Origin: Oligoflexia bacterium
Lineage (GTDB): Bacteria > Bdellovibrionota_G > JALEGL01
Reading direction: 5' to 3'
Assembly: GCA_035326705.1 (NCBI GenBank)
Contig: DAOLES010000001.1
Span: 309,473 to 373,472 of the forward strand
Length of the DNA: 64,000 nt
Positions within the stretch are counted from its first letter, which is position 1, and each line of letters opens with the position of its first letter. Positions 17,854-26,131 of the stretch are shown piece after piece. The notes beneath the pieces are model-generated. The model saw nothing but the letters and a program-made list of their open reading frames with translations. It made no database searches and was not told the origin of the DNA. A program made the translations under genes and the position numbers.

Positions 17854-18339
17854 ATGAACTTCCCTAAAAGAAAAATACCACAAGATACAATCATGTTAAC
17901 CTCAATGATGGATATGTTTACAATAATTTTAGTTTTCTTATTGTTTAACTTTTCTTCAGAAGAGCAAAAAGACATGAGTATCCCAAAAGATATCAAAGTA
18001 CCTTATTCAACATCAGAAGTAAGCCTAGATAATGCTGTAAATGTAACTGTCAGCAAAACCGCTATTATGGTTGAAGACAAAGTTGTTGCAAGATTGAGTT
18101 ATGGTAAAAAAATTCAGGCTGAAGTTGAAGGTCAAAAAATATTACCTCTGTATAGAGAGTTAGTACAAATTAGAAGCAAACAAACCAACTCTGGCAAAGT
18201 AAAAGAATCCGATGAAGGTGTTGTTTTACTGAAAGCTGATCAAAGCATTTCATTTGAAGTTTTAGATAAAGTTTTAAAATCATCAGGCATGGCTGGATAT
18301 CCAAAATCTCGCTTTGTCGTATTTAGGAGAGAATCATGA
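17854..18339 (+). CDS. TolR/ExbD-like stator protein with conserved Asp
   Basis: 161 residues with one N-terminal membrane helix (about 15-33). MLTSMMDMFTIILVFLLF carries the conserved Asp (Asp20) through which TolR/ExbD proteins relay protons with the TolQ channel. The periplasmic domain follows (FEVLDKVLKSSGMAGYPKSRFVVFRRE, a typical ExbD end). One base separates it from the previous gene and its stop overlaps the start of the next (ATGA), so all are coupled. It is probably the active member of the TolR pair. AglS/AglQ-like by context. Confidence 0.8.
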   Translation: MNFPKRKIPQDTIMLTSMMDMFTIILVFLLFNFSSEEQKDMSIPKDIKVPYSTSEVSLDNAVNVTVSKTAIMVEDKVVARLSYGKKIQAEVEGQKILPLYRELVQIRSKQTNSGKVKESDEGVVLLKADQSISFEVLDKVLKSSGMAGYPKSRFVVFRRES

Positions 18340-18563
18340 AAACAATTACCCGTATAAGTTTAATTTTAGTTTTTGCATTGTCCGGCAGTTTATTTGCAAA
18401 ATCAGGACAAACCAAAGTTAACTTTGGAAACATGCAAATTAAAGGACAGACAAAAAATGCAGATTCAGTCTACATGTCTGATAGAGGTCAACTTAAACAA
18501 AAGAGTCAACTCCAGCCTCGTTTAAGTTATAGAAAGGAAGTTAAAAAAAGCGCTCTATATTAA
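18336..18563 (+). CDS. Small secreted protein of the TolQ/FHA operon
   Basis: 75 residues with a clear signal peptide (about 1-21, ending LFA) and a short basic mature part (KVNFGNMQIKGQTKNAD, then SYRKEVKKSALY). Its start overlaps the stop of the TolR-like gene (ATGA). It is too short for a domain, but the tight coupling to the motor genes suggests a small periplasmic component. I do not recognise a family. Confidence 0.68.
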   Translation: MKTITRISLILVFALSGSLFAKSGQTKVNFGNMQIKGQTKNADSVYMSDRGQLKQKSQLQPRLSYRKEVKKSALY

Positions 18564-18602
18564 GACGCATTTTTAAGGAAGCCAAAAAGCAAAGGAATCA
18601 TT

Positions 18603-20456
18603 ATGAAACCATTCAACACAGTCATAGCACAAGTCAACCACGGATTTAGATTTCTTTACATAGTAAAGATATCTCTTGCCAATGGAAAGACTAAACAATT
18701 TAAATTAAGTACTCCAGAAGCAACCATAGGTAGATCAAGTAAAAATGATATCGTTATAAAAGACAAGTATGTGTCTCGTCATCATGCTACTTTAAAGCTT
18801 AATGCAGATGGTACATTTTCTCTTGAAGCTGTTAAAGACTACAATGGTATTGAATATAAAGGTGAAGAGTTTTTGAATATTGACCTTAAACCTAATCAAG
18901 AAGTTACTATAGGTAGCACTCAATTTTCTATCAAGATTCCTTCTTTAGAAAAAACTGAAATGGCCAATGTGTATGATGGGTCTGATTTATTCCTACCAGA
19001 ACATAAAAATGATTCTTCATCTTCAGCAGAAGACAGTGAAGAGTATATTATTACTGATCGTTTGACTCCAGAAGATTATGATGATGATGAAGATGATATT
19101 TTCACTGCACCAACTTTTTCAATGCGAGATAAATTATTAAAAGAAAATACAAAAATCCCTACTCAAGGTGAACTGGTTTGGGAAGTTATCCGCTACAATG
19201 GAGAGCAAGTTTTTGAATGCACACCCATGATAGCAGATATGCAAATGAATATTTTTGGTAAAAAAGGTCCAAAGATAAAAATAGATTCTAAAGGAAATCT
19301 TTTCATTTCAAAAGATATCAACCTTCTATGTGGTGAAGATATAGATAGCGATAACTATGAAACAATTGTTAACAAGCTTCCATTTGATGGTAACGGTTGG
19401 ACTCAGCTCAATCAAAGTAGCATCATTTTACAATACAACGGTTTAAACTTTTTTATCAGACAAACTCGTTTAAGCCCTATTCAATTGGCTAAACTTAAGA
19501 AAAGCTTACCAAAAAAATATTATGGCTTAAGCATTGCGTTAACAGCATTGCACTTAATTGCCATCATGGGTTTAAGTTTTTTCTCAGCGCAAACACCGAT
19601 AGAAAAAAAGCTTTCACAAGAAGAACTCAACCGCTTTGCACAAATTGCAATAGCAACACCTCAACCCACACCAAAACCTAAAAAAGTGGTGCAAGAAGTT
19701 AAGCCTGAGAAAAAAATCACTGTTCCTTCAAAGACAAAAACTCACAAGATTACTAAACGAACAAGCAAAAGTACTGTTCGTCATAATCAAAAAGTGAGCC
19801 GTCAAGTGACTAAAGTTCCTGATATAAGCCAAGTGGGTGCCTTAGGAAAATTAGGTGGTACTGGTATGTTTAGCAAAACCAACAGTGCTTCTAACCAACT
19901 TTTGGCTGCTGTTTCTAACGTCAGTGCAGTAAGAGCCAACGGCGGCATGCAAACTTTTTCTGTATCAGGAAACATTGGTGGAATGCCAGGTAAAGATGTT
20001 AGAATGGCAGAAATTAGCCGCTTTAAAGGTGGAAAAGGTGGATCACCACAAGGCAATGGTTTTGGTAGCACTTCGGTGGGTGCAAAAACTGGCCGTAAGA
20101 TTCAAGGTAAAGTTGTGGACATTTCTCCTCCTCCCGGTGATGTAGGTGTTCGCGGTGGTGGCTTAACCAGAGCAGAAATTGCAAAAGTTGTGCAAAGTCA
20201 CTTATCAGAAATACGTTACTGTTATGAAAAAGGCTTACTGCAAGATCCAAGTTTATCTGGAAAAATCGTAGCCAAATGGACCATTAATCCATCTGGTAGC
20301 GTATCAGACAGTGGTATTAAATCATCTTCAGTTAGAAATGCTAGCGTACACAGCTGCTTAACTGGAGAAATAACGTCTTGGGGATTCCCAAAGCCAAGAA
20401 ATGGAGCTTCGGTTTTGGTTACATTCCCATTTGTATTTAACTCATCTAACTTCTAG
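18603..20456 (+). CDS. FHA-domain, TonB-like protein with AgmX/PglI C-terminal domain (GltG-like)
   Basis: 617 residues. Order: a cytoplasmic FHA domain (about 20-115; ATIGRSSKNDIVIKDKYVSRHHATL is a textbook FHA phosphothreonine pocket), an acidic linker (about 135-180), a membrane helix (about 305-327, GLSIALTALHLIAIMGLSFF), a Pro/Lys-rich periplasmic spacer like TonB, a Gly-rich region and an AgmX/PglI-type C-terminal domain (about 520-617; GGLTRAEIAKVVQSHLSEIRYCYEKGL, then a second Cys in VHSCLTGE). This is the architecture of the Myxococcus gliding protein GltG (PglI), which links the inner-membrane motor to the outer membrane. The FHA domain suggests control by a Ser/Thr kinase. AAGGAA precedes the ATG; a strong terminator follows. 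Confidence 0.85.
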   Translation: MKPFNTVIAQVNHGFRFLYIVKISLANGKTKQFKLSTPEATIGRSSKNDIVIKDKYVSRHHATLKLNADGTFSLEAVKDYNGIEYKGEEFLNIDLKPNQEVTIGSTQFSIKIPSLEKTEMANVYDGSDLFLPEHKNDSSSSAEDSEEYIITDRLTPEDYDDDEDDIFTAPTFSMRDKLLKENTKIPTQGELVWEVIRYNGEQVFECTPMIADMQMNIFGKKGPKIKIDSKGNLFISKDINLLCGEDIDSDNYETIVNKLPFDGNGWTQLNQSSIILQYNGLNFFIRQTRLSPIQLAKLKKSLPKKYYGLSIALTALHLIAIMGLSFFSAQTPIEKKLSQEELNRFAQIAIATPQPTPKPKKVVQEVKPEKKITVPSKTKTHKITKRTSKSTVRHNQKVSRQVTKVPDISQVGALGKLGGTGMFSKTNSASNQLLAAVSNVSAVRANGGMQTFSVSGNIGGMPGKDVRMAEISRFKGGKGGSPQGNGFGSTSVGAKTGRKIQGKVVDISPPPGDVGVRGGGLTRAEIAKVVQSHLSEIRYCYEKGLLQDPSLSGKIVAKWTINPSGSVSDSGIKSSSVRNASVHSCLTGEITSWGFPKPRNGASVLVTFPFVFNSSNF

Positions 20457-20511
20457 GAGGTATGTTTGGCTTCTTTACTTCTGAAAGTAAAGATGTGTTA
20501 AATCAACAGAA

Positions 20512-20553
20512 GGCGCGCTAAGAAGTGATTCCCCTTAGCGCGCCATTCTTTTT
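20512..20553 (+). terminator. Rho-independent terminator of the TolQ/FHA operon
   Basis: 11-bp perfect GC-rich stem GGCGCGCTAAG/CTTAGCGCGCC with an 11-base loop, followed by ATTCTTTTTATTT. Confidence 0.9.
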
Positions 20554-20603
20554 ATTTCAAAATATTTTCTAACAATGCAATAAACTTATTTTTCAAACTA
20601 AAG

Positions 20604-21266
20604 TTAATTCGATGTAATACTTCTCATCAAATTACAAATAGCTGCCGTAGCCGCTTTATGTATACCTAAAGTTTCGCATCCAAACAATGGGTCTTTATGG
20701 TCAGTTTTTCTATAGCTCCCAATAATATTACTATAGTAGTAGCTGTTCCAATTATAAGGAAAACTTGTATCAAAATTTATAACATACATATGTTTTTCTT
20801 CATCATCAGTCGGCACACTTCCATAAAAAGTATATTCTTCTGAATATTTGGAAAGTTGGTGAAAAATATAGATGTTTATATAATTGCCATCTTTTTTTTC
20901 AAAAGTCACTTGATTAACTGAGATCGTGCTATTATCCAAAGCATAATTAATGAACATCATTCTGAATAAATGTGACCCAGGCCACCCCATAGTTTCATGC
21001 AAACTGTGTAAACCTTGCTCAACAATAGTATTAATCTCTCGACCTTGATCAATGTAAATGGGTATCAATTGATCCATTTGCTCGCGCAACTTTTCTGTTA
21101 GTGATTCAACTTCAAATTGTTTTGGCAAAATATTTTGATCAATTTCATTTAACAGCTGCTGAAACTCAACTGATTCATGAATAAAGTCTTCAACATTTTG
21201 TGCTTTTAAGCTTAAAGGTAACAATAAAAATAAACCCATAAACCCTGTATAAAATATGATTTTCAT
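20604..21266 (-). CDS. Secreted protein of unknown function
   Basis: 220 residues from ATG 21266. A promoter (TTGATG-17-TATGTC at 21300-21272 on the minus strand) puts the transcript start at this codon, so the ATG at 21281, which lies inside the promoter, is unlikely to be used. Signal peptide about 1-24 (LKAQ). The remainder is mixed with many Tyr and Ser and one Cys pair near the end (GCETLG, ICNLM). No domain recognised. It is convergent with the FHA operon and divergent from the protease. Confidence 0.6.
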   Translation of the reverse strand: MKIIFYTGFMGLFLLLPLSLKAQNVEDFIHESVEFQQLLNEIDQNILPKQFEVESLTEKLREQMDQLIPIYIDQGREINTIVEQGLHSLHETMGWPGSHLFRMMFINYALDNSTISVNQVTFEKKDGNYINIYIFHQLSKYSEEYTFYGSVPTDDEEKHMYVINFDTSFPYNWNSYYYSNIIGSYRKTDHKDPLFGCETLGIHKAATAAICNLMRSITSN

Positions 21267-21405
21267 ACCATGACATAACATTAAAGATGCTTTGCATCAA
21301 TTACGTTGTGAAATTTTTTCTTACTTGTAACTTTTTTTGCATGCACCAGGTTATAAAATAATAAAAAAATACAATAAATTCAAATATTTAAGCAAATAAG
21401 CCTCT

Positions 21406-21421
21406 TGGCTTAAAAATTGCT
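21406..21421 (+). promoter_or_regulatory. Sigma-54 promoter of the protease gene, abutting the start codon
   Basis: TGGCTT-N5-TTGCT with GG-N10-GC. The -12 cytosine at 21420 predicts a start near 21432, three bases before ATG 21435. It is nearly identical to the promoter at 23459-23474, including the following CTATATAT. Confidence 0.8.
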
Positions 21422-21434
21422 CTATATATTGCAT

Positions 21435-23279
21435 ATGAAGCAAGTAGTTAAGATATTAAACCGTCTCACACTATTGTTGTTCATAATGCAACTGTTTGCC
21501 TGTGCCAATGAACCTTTACAAACTGAACAAGGCCTTACCCCTCCTAACAATCAATATCAAAATTTAAGCGCTAGCCAAAGCTGTCAAAATGGCGAAATCA
21601 TGTTTTTACCAAAGAAAAATTCAAATTTTATGAATAATGCTAGTATTCATCAGTTAACAAGCCGTAATTCTATTAGCATTAAAAAGCTCAGCAAAGATCC
21701 AAAAATTAGCTCTAAAAATGAAAACAGCTTACATCCTTTTAAACGCATACAACGCTTGGAAATAACTGATGTTACTGTTGATGAAGCAGCGATTTTAAAT
21801 GATTTAAAAAACAATCCAGATATTGAATTTGCAGAAATGAACTGTAATCAGTATGTTCCCACCGCCAACACCAATGATCCATTATTACCAAGTTTATGGG
21901 GTATGGATTTTATCAATGCACCAGAAGCCTGGGACACAGAGCAAGGTGAAAATGTGGTTGTAGCCGTGATTGACACTGGTGTGATGACCAACCATGTTGA
22001 TTTAAGCAATAATATCTGGAGCAATCCTAATGAAATTGCCAACAATGGTATTGATGATGATAACAATGGTTGCGTTGATGATGTTACTGGCTGTAATTTT
22101 GTCAATAACGCTGCCAACGGTAATATTTCTGATAGCAATGGCCATGGCACCCATGTTTCTGGAACCATAGCGGCAACAGGCAACAATTCTACGGGAGTTG
22201 TGGGTGTAGCCTACAAAGCTAAGATCATGGGTATAAAAGTATTAGGTAGTCAAGGTGGTATTGATTCATGGATAGCCAATGGCATTGAGTATGCTGCAGA
22301 TCAAGGCGCACAGGTCATCAATATGAGTTTAGGATGTAACCAAGCTTGCCCTCCCAGCCAAGTTACCTGTTCAGCCATAGACTACGCTAAATCACAAGGA
22401 ACGGTTGTTATTGTTGCTGCTGGCAATAGCAACGCCAATGCGGCCAACTATTCTCCTGCAAACTGTGGAACACTGCCTAATACAGATGGAGGCATTGTTG
22501 TTGCTTCACATACATCCAGTGGAAGTAAAAGTGGTTTTTCAAACTTTGGTAATATCATTGATGTATCAGCCCCTGGTTCAGAAATTTTATCAACATGGAA
22601 TAACAATTCTTACAACTCAATCAGCGGTACAAGTATGGCTGCGCCGCATGTTGCCGGTGTCGCTGCCTTAACTTTTGGAAAAAACCCCTTCTTAACAGTA
22701 AGTCAAGTTGAAGATATACTTAGAGACAGTGCCACTGACTTAGGAACACCAGGCTATGACACCAGTTTTGGACATGGTGGCGTAAATGCCTTTGAGGCTC
22801 TAAATCTAACTCCAGAAACCGATGCTGATCCTCCATCTTTAGAAATTGGTGGTGCAACTTTACTTGCGGGTAATGTTATTGAAGTTTTGGTCAATACCCA
22901 ACTCAATTTTGTTGTCAGCGATGCTTCTGATGATCAAGTTCCCGTAACATTTTCAGCTACAGGTTTACCCAGCGCAGCTAGCTTTGAAACCGATACCGGC
23001 GTTTTTTCTTGGACACCCAGTGTTCTTGATTTAGGCGATCATCCAGTGAGTTTTATGGCAACAAGCATTGTTGGCAGTGATCAAATAGATGTAATCATCC
23101 GTGTTGTTGAGGAAGTTATTGCTCCTACACCTCCAGGTGAAATTGTTTATGAACCTTTCATTTCTTCAGCGGTATCGGGTTGTGGTTCCAATTCACATAA
23201 CGCAACACTAATCATGCTCATTTTAGTCAGTGCCTTAATCCTTTTTCAAAAATCTGCTCGTAGAAAACAAAGCGTATAA
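21435..23279 (+). CDS. Subtilisin-like serine protease, lipid-anchored, with Ig-like domain and C-terminal sorting tail
   Basis: 614 residues. The TTG at 21417 lies inside the sigma-54 promoter, so ATG 21435 is the start. Lipobox LFAC near residue 22; an I9-like propeptide region to about residue 135; then an S8 domain with the triad Asp180 (VIDTG), His237 (GHGTHVSG) and Ser400 (SGTSMAAPH). After it is a He_PIG/cadherin-like Ig domain (about 475-560) and a C-terminal tail with a GCGS motif, a 17-residue hydrophobic helix and RRK. It therefore has lipid signals at the N-terminus and a MYXO-CTERM-like signal at the C-terminus. S8 proteases self-cleave after the propeptide, so the catalytic part would keep only the C-terminal anchor. 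Likely surface digestion or processing of surface proteins. Confidence 0.88.
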   Translation: MKQVVKILNRLTLLLFIMQLFACANEPLQTEQGLTPPNNQYQNLSASQSCQNGEIMFLPKKNSNFMNNASIHQLTSRNSISIKKLSKDPKISSKNENSLHPFKRIQRLEITDVTVDEAAILNDLKNNPDIEFAEMNCNQYVPTANTNDPLLPSLWGMDFINAPEAWDTEQGENVVVAVIDTGVMTNHVDLSNNIWSNPNEIANNGIDDDNNGCVDDVTGCNFVNNAANGNISDSNGHGTHVSGTIAATGNNSTGVVGVAYKAKIMGIKVLGSQGGIDSWIANGIEYAADQGAQVINMSLGCNQACPPSQVTCSAIDYAKSQGTVVIVAAGNSNANAANYSPANCGTLPNTDGGIVVASHTSSGSKSGFSNFGNIIDVSAPGSEILSTWNNNSYNSISGTSMAAPHVAGVAALTFGKNPFLTVSQVEDILRDSATDLGTPGYDTSFGHGGVNAFEALNLTPETDADPPSLEIGGATLLAGNVIEVLVNTQLNFVVSDASDDQVPVTFSATGLPSAASFETDTGVFSWTPSVLDLGDHPVSFMATSIVGSDQIDVIIRVVEEVIAPTPPGEIVYEPFISSAVSGCGSNSHNATLIMLILVSALILFQKSARRKQSV

Positions 23280-23458
23280 TTGTTTTATCCCGTTAAAAAG
23301 AAGTCTTTTTACGCAAAAAACCTAGATATAAAAAACTTAATTCATCTTTAAAATATTAAACTATGAAAAACTTGCATGATCGTAACTTTAATAAGCATTT
23401 TTATAATGTTATGATATAAAAAACTAATTAAATTCAAGCTGTTATCTAAAACAATCTT

Positions 23459-23474
23459 TGGCCTAAAAATTGCT
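23459..23474 (+). promoter_or_regulatory. Sigma-54 promoter of the VWA/TSP3 gene, abutting the start codon
   Basis: TGGCCT-N5-TTGCT with GG-N10-GC. The -12 cytosine at 23473 predicts a start near 23485, two bases before ATG 23487. It differs from the protease promoter at only one base over 25. Confidence 0.8.
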
Positions 23475-23486
23475 CTATATATAGGC

Positions 23487-25067
23487 ATGAAGCGCCAAAC
23501 ATACAATAAACCTCTTAAATCTCTTAAACATATTATTTTAAGCTTTGTTTTAAGCTTAAATATCATCAACTGTGGAGTGAACCCTGATCTGAAGTTTCTG
23601 AATCAAAAGTCAGATAAGGTTTCTGTGGTTGGAGAAATATGTACACAAAATCCAAACTCTATCACGTCTCCAGTACGCATTACCCTTATTGTTGATACCA
23701 GTGGTTCCATGGCCACAACCGATCCGCAAGGATTCAGAGCCTTGGCTACGCAAGAAGTCATCAACGAATTTATTACTCCTGACAGACCCAACTATGAAAT
23801 TATGATTGTAAAATATGCCAGCGGCGCTGAAGTATTAACCGGTGGGTTTACCCGTGACTTAACAATATTAAATGCTGCTGTTGGTGAATTAAATGAAGCC
23901 GAAGGTTGGACCAATATGCCACAAGCCATTAACACTGCAAGAGATGAAATTGAGCAAGAAATTTTATCCATTGAACAAGAATTTGGCTCGGCTGCCAATG
24001 CCTTTTTCCCTTCTATTTTATTAGCTGATGGTGCCCCCATTGTTGACGGTGTCACCAAAGAAGCTGAAACATTACTTGCCTTACAGCTATTCATGAATAT
24101 TAAAAATAACTTTAGTATTGGCGATATCGTCATGAACGCTGCATTTTTAGGAAGTGCAGGTTCTCCAGGTTATAGCTTTATGCAACAAGTTGCTCAACAA
24201 GGTAATGGTATTTTCTTACACTTTACTGCTGCCAGTGACATTACCTTCTTAAACCAAGGTATTAACTTAGCTCCACTGGTCATTCCTTATATTTTAGTAG
24301 ATATGTTTGTGGTCAATATGAATGCGTCGGTTCACAATACCAGCAACAATAACCCCTCTTACCTCCCTGATACAGATATGGACTTTGCAGCTGATTTATT
24401 TGAAAATACTGTTCTGAACTCCAGTCCTTTGGTTGCTGATACTGACGGCGATAAAGTCAATGATATGATTGAATACAGAACATTATCTATCCCTGCCATT
24501 GCAGAAGTTCATTGTACAGGTCCTGACGCTGATGATGACTTGGATCAAGATGGTTTAGATAAATGTCATGAAGAAAAAATATTCAGTGAAGATGACTTGT
24601 TTGATTCTGATGAAGACAATATTATAGATTATCTAGAAGCAAAATTTGGCACCGATCCTAGCATCAATGATGCTAACTTTGATAATGACGGTGATGGTTG
24701 GACCAACATTCAAGAAATTAAAGCCGGGACAAATCCAAATGTGAGTGATGTTGTTCTAAGAGATAACTTTGCCATTAGAAATAGCATTAGCTTTACAGAA
24801 ATTAACAATGCTGGCTTGTACTGTTATCAAGTTAACCTTACCAATATAACCTTAACTCAAACTCAAGCAATTTCAGATAACATCCCAAGAACCAATGAAA
24901 TTAGAGTTTATATGCTACAAAAAGAACTCAGCTCTACTGAGCCTAAAGATTACATTCTTTCTGAAGGTGTTGTTACAATTAATATTGATGAATTTTTTAC
25001 CAGTGATGTCAGCAATGAAATTCAGATTTCACAAATACCGTTTGTCAATATTGAAAACCCAGAGTAA
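23487..25067 (+). CDS. Von Willebrand A / TSP3-repeat lipoprotein
   Basis: 526 residues. The N-terminal hydrophobic stretch ends in NIINCG (Cys29), an unusual but usable lipobox. A VWA domain follows (about 64-270) with a full MIDAS start, Asp70-x-Ser72-x-Ser74 (LIVDTSGSMATTD). The second half has several calcium-binding TSP3-like units (DTDGDKVNDMIEY, DDDLDQDGLDKCHEE, DNDGDGWTNIQEI). VWA domains bind proteins through a metal ion; with TSP3 repeats this is a surface adhesin-like layout. Its promoter nearly copies that of the protease immediately upstream. Two more lipoprotein genes follow closely (38 and 14 bases), probably one operon. Confidence 0.82.
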   Translation: MKRQTYNKPLKSLKHIILSFVLSLNIINCGVNPDLKFLNQKSDKVSVVGEICTQNPNSITSPVRITLIVDTSGSMATTDPQGFRALATQEVINEFITPDRPNYEIMIVKYASGAEVLTGGFTRDLTILNAAVGELNEAEGWTNMPQAINTARDEIEQEILSIEQEFGSAANAFFPSILLADGAPIVDGVTKEAETLLALQLFMNIKNNFSIGDIVMNAAFLGSAGSPGYSFMQQVAQQGNGIFLHFTAASDITFLNQGINLAPLVIPYILVDMFVVNMNASVHNTSNNNPSYLPDTDMDFAADLFENTVLNSSPLVADTDGDKVNDMIEYRTLSIPAIAEVHCTGPDADDDLDQDGLDKCHEEKIFSEDDLFDSDEDNIIDYLEAKFGTDPSINDANFDNDGDGWTNIQEIKAGTNPNVSDVVLRDNFAIRNSISFTEINNAGLYCYQVNLTNITLTQTQAISDNIPRTNEIRVYMLQKELSSTEPKDYILSEGVVTINIDEFFTSDVSNEIQISQIPFVNIENPE

Positions 25068-25104
25068 AATATAAGGTATGCTAAAGCCCTTGGAGAGATA
25101 CCCT

Positions 25105-25632
25105 ATGAATAATATAACCAACCATAAACATACTTTTAAACGTATCTCTTTAATCTTACTTTTTACGCTGTTCTTTTCTGCATGCGGCAAAGATCCTGTT
25201 AATGTTTTACGCGGCAGCATAGAGAACGTTCACTCTCTTGAATTTGATGACGTTGAAGTCAGATTGATTGACAATGAAGGCATTGCCATTGTTTATACCT
25301 CAGATATTCCCAATTCAGTTGAAAAAGAAAATGCTCTCAATTTATTGTATGATTATGATCAACAATCTGATCCACCCATACAAGAAGGCATTACCTTAAA
25401 TTTATTAAACAATAGTACATTGTCTAGATTTAGATTGATTGATAACAATGGTATTCCAGAAGAAGATAGAGACCCTTTCCCAACCGTACAAAGCGGTAAT
25501 CTTACCTTTGATTCATTTTCTTTAATTGAAGGTTCTACCATTCAAGGTCATTTTGAAATAACTTTTATTACCGGTGACACCATGTTTGGAGAGTTTAAAG
25601 CAAATTTAATTCACACGGATACCAATGATTAA
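25105..25632 (+). CDS. Lipoprotein of unknown function
   Basis: 175 residues from ATG 25105, seven bases after GGAGAG; the earlier ATG at 25078 has no ribosome site. The lipobox is FFSACG (Cys near 26). The mature part is acidic with beta-like repeats (FDDVEVRLIDNEGI and TFDSFSLIEGSTIQGHFEITF). No family recognised. It lies between the VWA/TSP3 gene and a CxxCH lipoprotein and is likely co-transcribed with both. Confidence 0.7.
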   Translation: MNNITNHKHTFKRISLILLFTLFFSACGKDPVNVLRGSIENVHSLEFDDVEVRLIDNEGIAIVYTSDIPNSVEKENALNLLYDYDQQSDPPIQEGITLNLLNNSTLSRFRLIDNNGIPEEDRDPFPTVQSGNLTFDSFSLIEGSTIQGHFEITFITGDTMFGEFKANLIHTDTND

Positions 25633-25645
25633 CAAAGGATTGAAT

Positions 25646-26062
25646 ATGAAAAGACATCCCCTATTTTTTGTACTATTGATATGCAGTTGTTTAACGATTT
25701 TTTCATGTGGGGAAGTTGATATTACCAACTTAGATCCTGCCCAGTTTCCTGTTGAACCCACCAATCCTGTGGGCAATAACAATGTCAGTTACAGTGGAGA
25801 TTTAGTTCCAGCTTTTCAATCCGCTGGCTGTACCTTGTGTCACGGCAGTAGTTTAGCCCAAAACAATTTGCGTGTAGATGTTTATAGTTCAATTACAGGC
25901 AATATTGATGGACAAGCGACATCTAGAGTAGATTTAGCCAATCCTTCAAACAGTTATATCTTGACCTACCCTAATAGCGCTAGTCACACTGGCTCGTCAT
26001 TACCTTCTGGCCTTGCCCAAGACATTTTATCTTGGATTACTGATGGTGCCTTGAATAACTGA
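25646..26062 (+). CDS. Small lipoprotein with one CxxCH motif
   Basis: 138 residues from ATG 25646, behind AAAGGA; the frame is open from 25625, overlapping the previous gene. Lipobox TIFSCG near residue 21. A single CTLCHG motif suggests one haem c, and the C-terminus ILSWITDGALNN matches the usual end of small cytochrome-like modules. It is a paralogue of 8191-8655 (DITNLDPAQFPVEPTN against SQLDPQNYPDEGTN after the lipobox). Both copies close a cluster of surface lipoproteins. Redox function inferred from the motif only. Confidence 0.74.
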   Translation: MKRHPLFFVLLICSCLTIFSCGEVDITNLDPAQFPVEPTNPVGNNNVSYSGDLVPAFQSAGCTLCHGSSLAQNNLRVDVYSSITGNIDGQATSRVDLANPSNSYILTYPNSASHTGSSLPSGLAQDILSWITDGALNN

Positions 26063-26085
26063 TTAAACTGATTTTGACTTAAATA

Positions 26086-26117
26086 AAAAGGGATATGCGT
26101 AGTCATATCCCTTTTTT
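26086..26117. terminator. Bidirectional rho-independent terminator
   Basis: Stem AAAAGGGATATG/CATATCCCTTTT with a six-base loop, T6 on the plus side and A-run on the other. It separates two convergent genes. Confidence 0.88.
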
Positions 26118-26131
26118 ATTGTTTTTACCTA

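Noticed and set aside
18574..18592. GG-N10-GC just before the FHA-protein gene
   Set aside because: Lacks TGG and TTGC, lies inside an operon and overlaps Shine-Dalgarno-like purines.
21848..22186. 112-residue minus-strand frame within the protease gene
   Set aside because: Shadow of a strongly supported S8 protease; no promoter, ribosome site or domain.
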